58,551 bases of DNA from Fastidiosipila sp964627125 (GCA_964627125.1 CAZVJQ010000008.1:1-58551); one strand, 5' to 3'. Counted from the stretch's first letter, positions 1 through 8,543 are shown. Program-made: numbers and translations. The notes: a model not told the origin generated them from the sequence alone.

Positions 1-29
1 AACTAATATGCCACCAATATAATTACACT

Positions 30-54
30 TAGCCTCAATTGAGGCTATTTTTTA
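30..54 (+). terminator. Rho-independent terminator of an upstream plus-strand gene
   Basis: Perfect inverted repeat TAGCCTCAATTGAGGCTA at 30-47, followed on the plus strand by a T-run (ATTTTTTAT). It would end a plus-strand transcript entering from outside the window. The T-tract overlaps the stop codon of the convergent minus-strand FemAB gene. There is no T-run on the minus side, so bidirectional use is doubtful. Confidence 0.7.
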
Positions 55-1065
55 TCCATGATTTCTTTCAAATCTAGCCTTATTGTCTTCTAAATAGATT
101 TCATAGACTTCTTCATCTAGGACAATATCGAATGTACCAACCCACTCGATGACATTATCTTCAGTCCACTTACGTTTGAATCGATATAAGCCATCTTCCA
201 TATCAGTTGAGAAAATTCCACCTGTATCGTAGAATTCATAGCCATTGTTGCAGCAGTATTCAATTTCATTGAAACGTAAAAGAGCACTTTGTTCTAAAGA
301 TTCATGTATTGGATCTGCACCATACAAGTATATACCGGTATTTCCATAAAGTAACATTAGTGAACAAGCTAAAATTGTATCTTCATGCTTAGCGAAGATT
401 ACACGCACATCTTCTCCAAAAGCATCATAGAGTCGTTCGAAGTACTCTTGTCCTCTATAACCTAAATCTTTATTTTCAGACATATCTTTTGTCAACTCGG
501 CAAAAGTCGCCATGTCTTCTCTTTTACCTTCAAATATTTCAACTTCATTTCTAATAGCCTTACGTACATCACGTCTTGTCTTAGAAGGCAAGTCCATTAG
601 CATCTCTTCAGATGTTCTACCATTTATGTCTAACATTAATGACATTGGATATTGAGTTAGTTTATAACGCTCTTTTTGAATTGGATAATCTGTATCTTCA
701 TATAGCTCATAGAGCTTCTCGTCTTTTTCAACTTCTGGGTCAATTCTGACTAAGAAAACATTGTTTTCGGCTGCATAAGCCTTCACTTCATCGAATAGTT
801 CAATTACAAGATCACGATCGTAAATATCGCAAACAGGTCCTCTTGTTGCTAGCATTAATCTTTTATTTGTTAGTGAGTCATTTATTGACAAGGTTGATAA
901 AGCAGCAACAATCTCACCATCTCTTTCAATATAGAAATACTCTGGATCCCAATTGCTCTTTACTTTCGCCCATCTGATATCTTGGTAAAATTTACCATGT
1001 TTTGAATTTCTAACGAACTCATTATATCTCTCTAGTTCAGCAGGATTATTTTTATCTAATAACAT
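52..1065 (-). CDS. FemAB-family (FemX-like) peptidoglycan bridge aminoacyltransferase
   Basis: 337 aa, the usual size of single FemX/FemAB proteins, which transfer amino acids from aminoacyl-tRNA to the peptidoglycan stem or cross-bridge on the cytoplasmic side of the membrane. Family hallmarks are the N-terminal 'FYQDIRWAKVK' segment, the basic 'PSKTRRDVRKAIRN' stretch near residue 160, and the C-terminal GNAT-like block 'YLYGADPIHE...ALLRFNEIEY...YEFYDTGGI'. The start has a strong ribosome site (AGGGGAGA) about 6 nt upstream. The gene diverges from an ATP-grasp ligase; both could act on the cross-bridge, which is inference from proximity. The amino acid transferred cannot be read from the sequence. 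No signal peptide or membrane segment is seen, as expected. Confidence 0.85.
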   Translation of the reverse strand: MLLDKNNPAELERYNEFVRNSKHGKFYQDIRWAKVKSNWDPEYFYIERDGEIVAALSTLSINDSLTNKRLMLATRGPVCDIYDRDLVIELFDEVKAYAAENNVFLVRIDPEVEKDEKLYELYEDTDYPIQKERYKLTQYPMSLMLDINGRTSEEMLMDLPSKTRRDVRKAIRNEVEIFEGKREDMATFAELTKDMSENKDLGYRGQEYFERLYDAFGEDVRVIFAKHEDTILACSLMLLYGNTGIYLYGADPIHESLEQSALLRFNEIEYCCNNGYEFYDTGGIFSTDMEDGLYRFKRKWTEDNVIEWVGTFDIVLDEEVYEIYLEDNKARFERNHG

Positions 1066-1092
1066 ATACTTCTCCCCTATTACGTTCCAATG

Positions 1093-1121
1093 ATTATACT
1101 ATCAGATGAATTAAAATTAAA
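1093..1121 (-). promoter_or_regulatory. Candidate promoter of the FemAB gene
   Basis: The minus strand carries a consensus -10 TATAAT (1093-1098) and, 17 nt upstream, a weak -35 TTTAAT (1116-1121). A start near 1086 would leave a leader of about 20 nt. The 12-mer TGATAGTATAAT recurs exactly at the rsmH -10 region (32043-32054). Confidence 0.35.
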
Positions 1122-1132
1122 CCGTTTTTATG

Positions 1133-1161
1133 TTCTTACTCATGCTTCATTATGCTAAAAT
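1133..1161 (+). promoter_or_regulatory. Candidate promoter of the ATP-grasp gene
   Basis: -35 TTCTTA (1133-1138), 17 nt spacer, extended -10 TGC-TAAAAT (1153-1161). The predicted start near 1168 gives a leader of about 25 nt that contains the AAGGGG ribosome site. Confidence 0.45.
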
Positions 1162-1192
1162 TGCTCTACAGATTAGTTTTAAGGGGAATAAT

Positions 1193-2398
1193 ATGAACTT
1201 TTTGCCAGTTATTTTAGGAACAGATTTAAATACATATGGTGTAGCTAGAGCCTTCCATGAGGCTTATGGGATTACTAGTCAAGCCTTTGGGTCAGCTAAG
1301 CTTATTCAGACTTTGCACAGTAAAATAGTGGAAGTAACCGCTGTTGATGGTTTTGCTGATGATGAAGTTTTCTTAGAAACACTTGTAGCATTTGGATTAG
1401 AAAATAAAGGTACTGATTTAATTTTATTTGCAGCAAGTGACAACTATGCCCAAAGAATTTTTAAGCACCAAGACGTATTATCTGAATTTTATTTCATACC
1501 TTATTTAGATGCTGCAGATGGTATTAAGTATGGTGTGAAAACTGACTTCTATGAGCTATGTGAGAAATTTGATATCCCTTACCCTAAAACGATTAATGTA
1601 AATGCTGATAATTACTTAGAACATCAAAATAGCATTGATTATCCAGTCATTCTAAAATCTTCAGAAACTCCAGATTATTTCAATATGGATTTTGAAGGTA
1701 AGGAGAAAGTATATATAATCCATGATGAAGTAAGATATATAGAAGTTTGTGAAATGATTTATGGTGCTGGGTATGGCCATGATATGTTGCTACAAGACTT
1801 CGTCCCTGGCAGTGATACAGATGAATATGTAATCAATGCATATGCTGATAGAAATCATGAGCTAAAGTTACTATCTGTTGGACGTAATCTACTAAGTGAC
1901 CCAGACCCACTACTTAAAGGTAATTACTATGCAATTACTAATGCAAATGAAGAAGACCCAAGTGTAGCTGCTATCTATGAGAATGTTGCAATACTATGTA
2001 AAGAAATGAATTTCAAAGGCTTATTCAACTTCGACATAAAATGGGATAGTGTTGCGAAGGAATTTAAGTTCTTCGAAATGAATATGCGCCAAGGTTATTC
2101 TTCCTTCTTTTCAGTTGTAGCTGGTGCTAATTTTGCTGTACCTATAGTCAATGATATATATGGAATTGAAGCAGATATAATCAAAAATGATAGAGAATTT
2201 ATCTGGATTAATTGTCATAAGAAGGTATTTCATAAGGTGATGAAAGATAATTTACCTGAGCTATATGCAGAAGTAAGTCACATTGATAATATTAAGAAGA
2301 CTATGGACTACTCTAAAGATAAGTCAATCCAGAGAAGGTTAGCAATTGCCAACTTCTACAATAGGCGTGATCAAGTGTTGTTAGATGCCTTTGAGTAG
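1193..2398 (+). CDS. ATP-grasp carboxylate-amine ligase (COG3919, D-aspartate-ligase-like)
   Basis: About 401 aa. The ATG at 1193 is preferred over an in-frame Met 21 codons upstream because AAGGGG lies 7 nt before it and family members begin 'MNFLPVILGTDLNTYGVARAFHE'. The central ATP-grasp fold shows 'YPVILKSSE' (lysine-bearing strand), 'LLQDFVPGSDTDEYVINAY' and the metal-binding 'KFFEMNMRQGYSS' with its E-x-N pair. COG3919 enzymes join a carboxylate to an amine with ATP; the D-aspartate ligase of enterococcal cross-bridges belongs here. Divergence from a FemAB gene makes a cell-wall role attractive but the substrate is not proven. Glycine-ligase or peptide-ligase roles remain possible. Confidence 0.75.
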   Translation: MNFLPVILGTDLNTYGVARAFHEAYGITSQAFGSAKLIQTLHSKIVEVTAVDGFADDEVFLETLVAFGLENKGTDLILFAASDNYAQRIFKHQDVLSEFYFIPYLDAADGIKYGVKTDFYELCEKFDIPYPKTINVNADNYLEHQNSIDYPVILKSSETPDYFNMDFEGKEKVYIIHDEVRYIEVCEMIYGAGYGHDMLLQDFVPGSDTDEYVINAYADRNHELKLLSVGRNLLSDPDPLLKGNYYAITNANEEDPSVAAIYENVAILCKEMNFKGLFNFDIKWDSVAKEFKFFEMNMRQGYSSFFSVVAGANFAVPIVNDIYGIEADIIKNDREFIWINCHKKVFHKVMKDNLPELYAEVSHIDNIKKTMDYSKDKSIQRRLAIANFYNRRDQVLLDAFE

Positions 2399-2414
2399 GA
2401 CCTTTAAGATCTTA

Positions 2415-2443
2415 TAGATAAAATTTTCTATATTTGATATTAT
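2415..2443 (+). promoter_or_regulatory. Candidate promoter of a short plus-strand transcript
   Basis: -35-like TAGATA (4 of 6 matches) and -10-like TATTAT (2438-2443) separated by 17 nt. A start near 2450 would fall just before the GC-rich double hairpin at 2455-2504, so the unit could be an independent small RNA rather than only the tail of the ATP-grasp mRNA. Confidence 0.4.
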
Positions 2444-2449
2444 ATTTAC

Positions 2450-2514
2450 CAATAGGGGCGTACTACTTCGGTTTGCGCTTGAAGAGTCGGATTCGTCCGG
2501 CTCTTTTTATTTTG
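2450..2514 (+). ncRNA. Candidate structured small RNA, double UUCG hairpin
   Basis: A GC-rich island in AT-rich intergenic sequence. The first hairpin (about 2456-2480) has a stem including GCGUA/UUGCGC-type pairs and a UUCG loop at 2467-2470. The second (2483-2504) is a 9-pair stem with one G-U and a UUCG loop, followed by a T-tract. A plausible promoter lies just upstream and no ORF of note is inside. No known RNA family was recognised. It could instead be only the 3' end and terminator of the ATP-grasp mRNA. Confidence 0.4.
2483..2514 (+). terminator. Rho-independent terminator after the ATP-grasp gene
   Basis: Stem AGAGTCGGA / TCCGGCTCT (9 pairs, one wobble) closed by TTCG and followed by TTTTTATTTT on the plus strand. 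It ends the ATP-grasp transcript and any short RNA begun near 2450. Confidence 0.85.
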
Positions 2515-2534
2515 TGATATATCAAGCAACTAGA

Positions 2535-2590
2535 TATAAAAAACTAACCTTATTAAGATGACTTTTCGCCCAACTCATTAAGATTAGTTT
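2535..2590 (-). terminator. Terminator of the DUF1801-DUF899 operon
   Basis: The minus strand forms AAACTAATCTTA / TAAGGTTAGTTT (11 of 12 pairs) with a smaller ATGA/TCAT pairing inside, followed by TTTTTTAT. It lies about 30 nt downstream of the DUF899 stop. Confidence 0.6.
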
Positions 2591-2621
2591 ACTAAATAGA
2601 AAGTTTTGTAAGCAAACCCGC

Positions 2622-3170
2622 CTATACATTATCCTCATCCCAAGTATCAGTCATATCGTACATGTGCCATAACATTCCAAAATTATCACTTGGACCAAAT
2701 GTTCTACGAGATATCTCAAAAATCTTACCGTTCTCATCTTTCTTAAGATAAATGAGTCCTGGCATCTGATGAGTTTCACTAATAAATCCTAAGTTCTCGA
2801 AGAATTTATTCTCATGTGCTGAGACCATTGGGAACTGCCAATTACGATTTGTGTGTATCTTGATCTGATTATCAGTATTTTCTTTAGAAGCAACAACGAA
2901 GGCTAATTTCTCTTTAATTCTGTGGTATGAGTCACTAAATCCATCTGCCCAAATAGTGCAATATGCGCATCTAGTTCCCATATTGTATATTAATACTAAC
3001 TTGTTCTTATCACCGAAAAGTTCATCTAGAGTGACTTCATTTTCTTTATGATCTAAGAAAACATCTGACTCTACTACAACAGGTTCTAGATTTTTACGAG
3101 CTTCATCCAACTGGATAAATGCTTGTAGAGCTTGCATATCTAACTCATGAATTTCTTCTTTACTTGACAT
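2622..3170 (-). CDS. DUF899-type thioredoxin-fold protein
   Basis: 182 aa. The core 'VLIYNMGTRCAYCTIWADGFSDSYHRI' carries a CxxC-type motif inside the '(F)WADGF' signature typical of DUF899, a thioredoxin-like family of unknown substrate. The downstream 'FPMVSAHENKFFENLGF' and 'RTFGPSDNFGMLWHMYDM' also fit the family. No signal peptide is present, so it should be cytoplasmic. The ribosome site TAGGAGGG overlaps the stop codon of the upstream DUF1801 gene, 9 nt away, so the two are co-transcribed and probably translationally coupled. Function beyond thiol-fold membership is unknown. Confidence 0.75.
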   Translation of the reverse strand: MSSKEEIHELDMQALQAFIQLDEARKNLEPVVVESDVFLDHKENEVTLDELFGDKNKLVLIYNMGTRCAYCTIWADGFSDSYHRIKEKLAFVVASKENTDNQIKIHTNRNWQFPMVSAHENKFFENLGFISETHQMPGLIYLKKDENGKIFEISRRTFGPSDNFGMLWHMYDMTDTWDEDNV

Positions 3171-3179
3171 AATACCCTC

Positions 3180-3626
3180 CTATAAGGCTTCCTCGTGCTT
3201 ATTTATTCCATACTTCTCATCTAAAAATTCAATAGTACCTTCCATCATTTTGACGAGCACATCCTGGTTAATATCCTCAAGCTTCTTCACATAAATACAA
3301 GCTTTACCCATCTTGTATTTACCTAAATCTTCTAATAGATAATCATGTTCCGGGTCACCTGAATATGTATAAAGTGAGATAGCTGTTTTTCTTGGAGAGA
3401 ATCCAATCAATGGCCAGTCACCTTCTTGTGTGCTTCTTTCTGACTTATAGTGGTAACTTCCAAATCCAATAATAGATGGACCCCACATCTTCGCAGGATA
3501 TCCACTGACTTCTTCCATAAGTTTGACCAGTTCATGACTATCTTTTTTCTTTTGCTCTGTGTTAGCAAAACTGTCGATGAACTCGTAGACATCACCATCA
3601 TGTTGTTTAGTTTTAATTTCTGCCAT
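3180..3626 (-). CDS. DUF1801 domain protein
   Basis: 148 aa from the ATG at 3626, chosen because AGGAGG lies 6 nt upstream; a longer reading frame would run back through the upstream terminator. DUF1801 (YdhG/CyaY-like fold) features are 'VYEFIDSFANTEQKKKDSHELVKLMEEVSG', 'KMWGPSIIGFGSYHY', 'WPLIGFSPRKTAISLYTY' and a C-terminal 'ACIYVKKLEDIN'. The family has no firmly assigned biochemistry. First gene of a two-gene operon with the DUF899 protein, between terminators at 3704-3738 and 2535-2590. Confidence 0.8.
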   Translation of the reverse strand: MAEIKTKQHDGDVYEFIDSFANTEQKKKDSHELVKLMEEVSGYPAKMWGPSIIGFGSYHYKSERSTQEGDWPLIGFSPRKTAISLYTYSGDPEHDYLLEDLGKYKMGKACIYVKKLEDINQDVLVKMMEGTIEFLDEKYGINKHEEAL

Positions 3627-3703
3627 GCTAAGCCTCCTTTTAGATTTATTAAAGCATAGATGCATGGCTTTGACCGTGAAAAAATTTTGAACAATATTAG
3701 GCA

Positions 3704-3738
3704 CAAAAAATGGAGATGTAGTAAATTCCACAGCTCCA
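3704..3738 (-). terminator. Terminator downstream of mltG
   Basis: The minus strand shows a stem TGGAG...CTCCA extended by TGT/ACA and GG/CT pairs around an AATTTA loop, followed by TTTTTTGTG. It separates the der-bipA-mltG region from the DUF1801 operon. Confidence 0.75.
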
Positions 3739-3761
3739 AAAATATTCTATGTAAGATTTAA

Positions 3762-4967
3762 TTAATTCCAGTTCTCTCTGTATGTAGCAATGTTTTGCTC
3801 ATGCTCTGCTAAGTTTCTGGCAAAAGCCGACCTGCCGTCTATACCCGTTGCAACGAAGTAGAACAAGTCAGTCTCTTGGGTATCAGGATAGAGCGCTGCT
3901 TGGATAGCTTCAAGTCCTGGGTTAGAAATTGGACCAGGTGGCAAGGTATCGTACATATAAGTGTTATATGGATTATCGATATTTGCTTGATCTTCACTAA
4001 CAGCCCAAACTGTATCTTCTCCTTCAAGCTTCAATAAGTAGTTAATTGTAGCATCAGATTCAAGACCCCAACCATTGTCTAAACGATTATGGAATACTCT
4101 AGAAATCTTGTACTGATCTTGGATATGACCACTCTCAGCCTGGATAACTGATGCGAGTGTAATAACCTCATCCAGAGTCATACCTATCTCAGCCGCTCTT
4201 TCAAGGTACACTTCATCAATTCTATTGCTTGTATTTCTAAGTAATACATTAATGATTTCACTTTCAGAAGCATTCAAGTCAAATTGATATGTATCTGGGA
4301 ATAGATAACCTTCTAGATCATAAATTCTACCCTCAGCCTCAGTTGGGATATTTTGTACGAAGCTATAGTTAGTAAATTCAGATGGTGAGTTTACTAATTC
4401 ATCCATAACTTCTTCATCGAAGTTTACGCCGTTCTCTCTAAGAATTCTCTTAATATCAATATAAGCAGAACCTTCAGGGAAAGTTACCCAAGTAGTTTCT
4501 GCAGGTTTAGATAAGTTAAACATTATCTCGTTATAGTCCATACCCCTTAAAACGAAGTGGGTACCTCTCTGGTACTGGCCATCAAAACCATTAATGGTTG
4601 CCATGATAACAAATGGAAGTGCATCATCTATAACTTCTTTTTCAACTAATTGTTCAGCAATAGCTTCTGAATCATCACCATAGTTAATGAATATTTCTAC
4701 AGCACCTGGAGTGTCTTGTCTTACATGAACTGGTAATTCAACATTGTCTTCTTCGGCTGTTGTCTCACCGATCAATGCTTCAGAACCTTCTGTGTCTGTA
4801 TTTTGATTCAATTCTTGTTGCATGGAGGCAGACGCAATAGCTGAAGCCTTCACATCTTGGTCCATGATGAATTCATATCCAACTCTAAAACCAAATAGTA
4901 AGGCTAGTAATAGTAATATTACAACTGCAACTACAGCAATTATTGTCCTTATTCTTTTTGATAACAT
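3762..4967 (-). CDS. mltG: Endolytic murein transglycosylase MltG (YceG-like)
   Basis: 401 aa. One N-terminal transmembrane helix (about residues 8-28) anchors an extracellular domain. The YceG core includes 'VTFPEGSAYIDIKRIL', 'LEGYLFPDTYQF', the catalytic-Glu region 'TLASVIQAESGHIQDQYKISRVFHNRL', and the diagnostic 'DTLPPGPISNPGLEAIQAALYP'. MltG cuts nascent glycan strands at the membrane and sets strand length. Length fits Gram-positive members with a LysM-like segment before the catalytic domain. The start gives a short basic 'MLSKRIR' before the helix. It lies 37 nt after bipA and is probably co-transcribed; a terminator follows. Confidence 0.95.
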   Translation of the reverse strand: MLSKRIRTIIAVVAVVILLLLALLFGFRVGYEFIMDQDVKASAIASASMQQELNQNTDTEGSEALIGETTAEEDNVELPVHVRQDTPGAVEIFINYGDDSEAIAEQLVEKEVIDDALPFVIMATINGFDGQYQRGTHFVLRGMDYNEIMFNLSKPAETTWVTFPEGSAYIDIKRILRENGVNFDEEVMDELVNSPSEFTNYSFVQNIPTEAEGRIYDLEGYLFPDTYQFDLNASESEIINVLLRNTSNRIDEVYLERAAEIGMTLDEVITLASVIQAESGHIQDQYKISRVFHNRLDNGWGLESDATINYLLKLEGEDTVWAVSEDQANIDNPYNTYMYDTLPPGPISNPGLEAIQAALYPDTQETDLFYFVATGIDGRSAFARNLAEHEQNIATYRENWN

Positions 4968-5003
4968 AATCTTATCCTCTTTAATTAGCTAGGTTTATTA
5001 TAG

Positions 5004-6854
5004 CTAATTTCTCTTCGCTTTGGAAACTGCTTTCTTACGCATGTCAGTGTTGAGAATTTTCTTACGAAGACGTATGTTCATTGGTGTTACTTCGATTAGC
5101 TCATCATCTTCTACGAATTCTAAACATTGCTCCAAGCTCATTCTGCTAGGTGGAGTTAAGGTAAGAGCATCATCTGATCCGGATGCACGAACGTTTGTAA
5201 GATTCTTTTTCTTATTAACGTTGACATCTACTTCATCAAATTTATTGGTTCTACCAACAATCATACCTTCGTAAACTCTCTCACCAGGGCCGATGAATAA
5301 TTCACCTCTGCTCTGTGCTCCATGGAGTCCATAAGCTACAGAGTCACCTGTCTGAGTTGCAACTAGAACACCTTCAGATCTAGTTTCAATCTCTCCACGC
5401 CATGGTGCAAAATCTAGCAAGTTCGTATTCATAATTCCATTACCCTTAGTGTCAGTTAGGAATTCATTTCTGTATCCTATTAAACCACGTGATGGTATAT
5501 GGAAAGTTAATTTACTGTAACCTGTGTGAGACTGAGTCATTTCTTGCATCTCTGCCTTACGGTTAGCCATTTTCTCAATAACGTTACCTACATAATCTGC
5601 TGGAACTTCTATATAAACTTCTTCAATAGGTTCATATAACTCTCCATCGATTCTTTTTGTAACTACTTGAGGTTTAGAGACTTGTAATTCATAACCTTCT
5701 CTACGCATATTCTCAATTAAAATGGATAAAGATAATTCACCTCTACCTTTAACGATGAATGCTTCAGAGCTATCAGTTTCTTCAACCTGCATGCTGACAT
5801 TTTTCTCCATCTCTCTTGCTAAACGATCACGGATGTGTCTGGAGGTTAAGTACTTTCCTTCAGTACCTGCAAATGGTGAGTCATTAACACTAAATGTCAT
5901 AGCAATTGTTGGTTCATCTATCTCAACAAACTCTAGTGGTTCAATATTTTCTGTATCGGATAAAGTCTGTCCTATCTCAACATCAGTAATACCAGCAACA
6001 GCAATAATCTCTCCAGCATTAGCACTTTCGATTTCCACCTTGCCTAAGCCCTCAAATCGCATCAATTTAGCGATTCTTCCGGTTGAATGCCCTTCTTCAC
6101 CTAATTGAGATACAGCAACTTGTTGCCCTGTTTTAATGCTTCCTCTTTCAATTCTACCGATTGCGATTCTACCTAAGTAAGTATCGTAATCGATATTAGA
6201 AACTAGGATTTGCAAGTCACCATCTAAATCAACATTAGGTGCTGGAATTTCTGAAAATACCATATCGAAGAGAGCTTCCATGTCGCCACCATTAGCAACA
6301 ACTTCTGGAACCTCATCTAGTTCAGCAACAGCATAACCATCTCTACCTGATGCAAACACATGTGGGAAGTCCATTTGCTCATCATCTGCATCTAAGTCAA
6401 TAAATAAGTCTAATACTTCATCTATAACTTCTTCAGGTCTAGCATCTGGTCTATCTACTTTATTTACAACTACACATGCCTTAAGTCCAAGTCCTAGTGC
6501 CTTCTTCAAGACAAATCTAGTTTGAGGCATTGGTCCATCAAATGAATCAACTACAAGTAGTACCCCATCTACCATCTTTAAGACACGTTCAACTTCACCA
6601 CCAAAATCCGCATGCCCTGGTGTATCTACAATATTAATTCTGTGATCACCATGTTGAACAGCAGTATTTTTAGCCATAATGGTAATACCACGTTCTTTTT
6701 CTATATCATCTGAATCCATAACTCTTGAAACAATGTGTTCATTTTCATGATAAGTTCCAGATTGTTTTAGCATGCTATCGACAAGTGTTGTCTTACCATG
6801 GTCAACGTGAGCTATAATCGCTATATTTCTTAATTTTTCAATTGATTTTTCCAT
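5004..6854 (-). CDS. typA: Ribosome-associated GTPase BipA/TypA
   Basis: 616 aa from the ATG at 6854, which has AAAGGAA about 6 nt upstream; an in-frame start 20 codons earlier has no ribosome site. G motifs: 'NIAIIAHVDHGKTTLVD' (G1), 'RGITIMAKN' (G2), 'DTPGHADFGGE' (G3), 'VVNKVDRPDARP' (G4). These are followed by EF-Tu domain 2, EF-G-like domains III and V, and the BipA-specific C-terminal end. BipA binds 70S ribosomes at the EF-G site and aids 50S assembly and stress growth. It shares the minus-strand stretch with der and mltG. The leader holds a 14-bp GC-rich palindrome at 6929-6942. Confidence 0.95.
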   Translation of the reverse strand: MEKSIEKLRNIAIIAHVDHGKTTLVDSMLKQSGTYHENEHIVSRVMDSDDIEKERGITIMAKNTAVQHGDHRINIVDTPGHADFGGEVERVLKMVDGVLLVVDSFDGPMPQTRFVLKKALGLGLKACVVVNKVDRPDARPEEVIDEVLDLFIDLDADDEQMDFPHVFASGRDGYAVAELDEVPEVVANGGDMEALFDMVFSEIPAPNVDLDGDLQILVSNIDYDTYLGRIAIGRIERGSIKTGQQVAVSQLGEEGHSTGRIAKLMRFEGLGKVEIESANAGEIIAVAGITDVEIGQTLSDTENIEPLEFVEIDEPTIAMTFSVNDSPFAGTEGKYLTSRHIRDRLAREMEKNVSMQVEETDSSEAFIVKGRGELSLSILIENMRREGYELQVSKPQVVTKRIDGELYEPIEEVYIEVPADYVGNVIEKMANRKAEMQEMTQSHTGYSKLTFHIPSRGLIGYRNEFLTDTKGNGIMNTNLLDFAPWRGEIETRSEGVLVATQTGDSVAYGLHGAQSRGELFIGPGERVYEGMIVGRTNKFDEVDVNVNKKKNLTNVRASGSDDALTLTPPSRMSLEQCLEFVEDDELIEVTPMNIRLRKKILNTDMRKKAVSKAKRN

Positions 6855-6928
6855 ATTTTCCTTTTGTTTTATACGATTTCCATGCTCAAATAATCTTCGA
6901 TTCGTTTGCATCAATAACTACCGCGCCA

Positions 6929-6942
6929 AAGTGCGCGCACTT
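6929..6942. repeat. Perfect 14-bp GC-rich palindrome in the bipA leader
   Basis: AAGTGCGCGCACTT reads the same on both strands. It lies about 75 nt upstream of the bipA start, next to GGCGCGG on the minus strand, in otherwise AT-rich DNA. It could be an operator half-site pair or an RNA hairpin; nothing in the sequence decides between them. Confidence 0.5.
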
Positions 6943-7035
6943 ACTCACCCTAGTATCTCAATATTATTTGAACAATTAATTAGAAAGATTTTTCACTTCT
7001 TTCAAGATTTATTGATTTTCCAAGACTTAATTTTA

Positions 7036-8376
7036 CTACTTACTTTCTATATCGTCGCTCTTATTTTTATTACGCAAGAATAGTCTTATTGTTGTACCTG
7101 TAAAATCAAAGGCTCTTCTCAATTGATTCTCTAAATATCTCTCATAGCTAAAGTGCATTAATTCAACGTCATTAACAAATAGAGCAAAACTAGGCGGAGT
7201 TGAAGCAACTTGTGTTGCATAAGTAATCTTAAGTCTTCTACCCTTATATCCTGGAGCTTGAAGCATCTGCTGTGCATCCCCGATAATGTCATTTAAGCGA
7301 CCTGTAGAAACTTGTCTATTTGCATTTTCCCAAACATAATTAATCTCTTCGAATAATTTATCTACACGACTACCAGTCTTAGCAGAAATAAATACAATCG
7401 GCGCATATGGCATAAATGCAAATACTTCTCTAATACGATTTACCATTTCTTTATGCTCGTAAGCCTTCTCATCTTGTGGTAAATCCCATTTATTTACACA
7501 AATGATAATCGCTTTACCCGCATCATGAGCTAAACCTGCAATCTTAGTGTCTTGCTCTGTTGGCCCTTCAGTAGCGTCAATTAGCATTAGACACACATTA
7601 GCCTTCTCAATAGCTACATTAGCTCTAAGGACGGAATAACGCTCTAATTGATCATCTATTCTTGACTTCCTACGCATACCCGCAGTATCTACAAGAATAT
7701 ACTTACCATGTTCATTTTCTATAGGAGTATCAGTTGTATCTCTGGTAGTACCTGCAACGTTAGTAACAATCGCACGCTCTTCTCCAGATATCTTATTAAC
7801 TAATGATGATTTACCAACATTAGGCTTACCGATAATAGCAACTCTAATTTGCTCATCGTCATCTTCGCTCTCATCACTATCAGGAGTCATCTCCTTAATC
7901 TGATCAAGCAAGTCACCGATACCTAAACCTTGTGCAGCTGAAATTGCTGCAACTTCAGAAAATCCTAATTGGTAGAAGTCATAAAAACTGTCAGGTAGCG
8001 ATGTACCATCTGCCTTATTTACAACAACAATAATATCCTTATTGCTCCTTCTTAGCATGTCAGCAACTTCAAAATCCACAGCATGCAAGCCCTCTTTACC
8101 ATCTACCATAAAGAGAATAATATCAGCCATCTCGATGGCTATTTCTACTTGTCTGCGCATTTGTTGTAATAGCGGGTCCTTAGATAAAGGTTCCAAACCA
8201 CCTGTATCAATTAATGTATATTCTTCGCCCAACCATTCAATCTTCTCGTAAATTCTATCTCTTGTAACACCTGGTGTGTCAGAAACGATAGAAACTCTCT
8301 CACCGACTAAATAGTTAAAGAAGCTTGATTTACCTACATTAGGTCTACCAACAACTGCAATTACTGCTCTATCCAT
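7036..8376 (-). CDS. der: Tandem GTPase Der (EngA)
   Basis: 446 aa, the normal Der length, with two G domains. The first has 'GRPNVGKSS' at residues 10-18, 'DTPGVTRDR', 'DTGGLE' and 'NKAD'. The second, from about residue 180, has 'GKPNVGKSS', 'GTTRDT', 'DTAGMRRKSRI' and 'NKWDL'. A KH-like domain at the C-terminus follows ('PPSFALFVNDVELMHFSYERYLENQLR'). Der is essential for 50S subunit maturation. The ATG has AAAGGAAG upstream. It stands about 200 nt downstream of rpmF beyond a terminator, so it needs its own promoter, and it precedes bipA, another ribosome GTPase. Confidence 0.97.
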   Translation of the reverse strand: MDRAVIAVVGRPNVGKSSFFNYLVGERVSIVSDTPGVTRDRIYEKIEWLGEEYTLIDTGGLEPLSKDPLLQQMRRQVEIAIEMADIILFMVDGKEGLHAVDFEVADMLRRSNKDIIVVVNKADGTSLPDSFYDFYQLGFSEVAAISAAQGLGIGDLLDQIKEMTPDSDESEDDDEQIRVAIIGKPNVGKSSLVNKISGEERAIVTNVAGTTRDTTDTPIENEHGKYILVDTAGMRRKSRIDDQLERYSVLRANVAIEKANVCLMLIDATEGPTEQDTKIAGLAHDAGKAIIICVNKWDLPQDEKAYEHKEMVNRIREVFAFMPYAPIVFISAKTGSRVDKLFEEINYVWENANRQVSTGRLNDIIGDAQQMLQAPGYKGRRLKITYATQVASTPPSFALFVNDVELMHFSYERYLENQLRRAFDFTGTTIRLFLRNKNKSDDIESK

Positions 8377-8508
8377 TTATAGATCTTCCTTTCTTATTTC
8401 CACTAATAAAAATCTCCTAATTTGCTAATGTTTTTTGCTGGTCAAAGCCACCAAACTCTAAGATTTTAAACACTCATTAGTCTAATTATATTCTATTTTT
8501 ATAAGCAG

Positions 8509-8543
8509 AAAAAAACAGCGTAAGAATTTGCACCCTTCGCTGT
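8509..8543 (-). terminator. Terminator after rpmF
   Basis: The minus strand has ACAGCG...CGCTGT with a 17-nt interior, followed by TTTTTTTC. It closes the ddl-DUF1934-yceD-rpmF transcript before der. Confidence 0.75.

Noticed and set aside
3407..3739. Alternative minus-strand frame over the DUF1801 gene
   Set aside because: It begins inside the upstream terminator and lacks a ribosome site; the DUF1801 frame has AGGAGG and family motifs.
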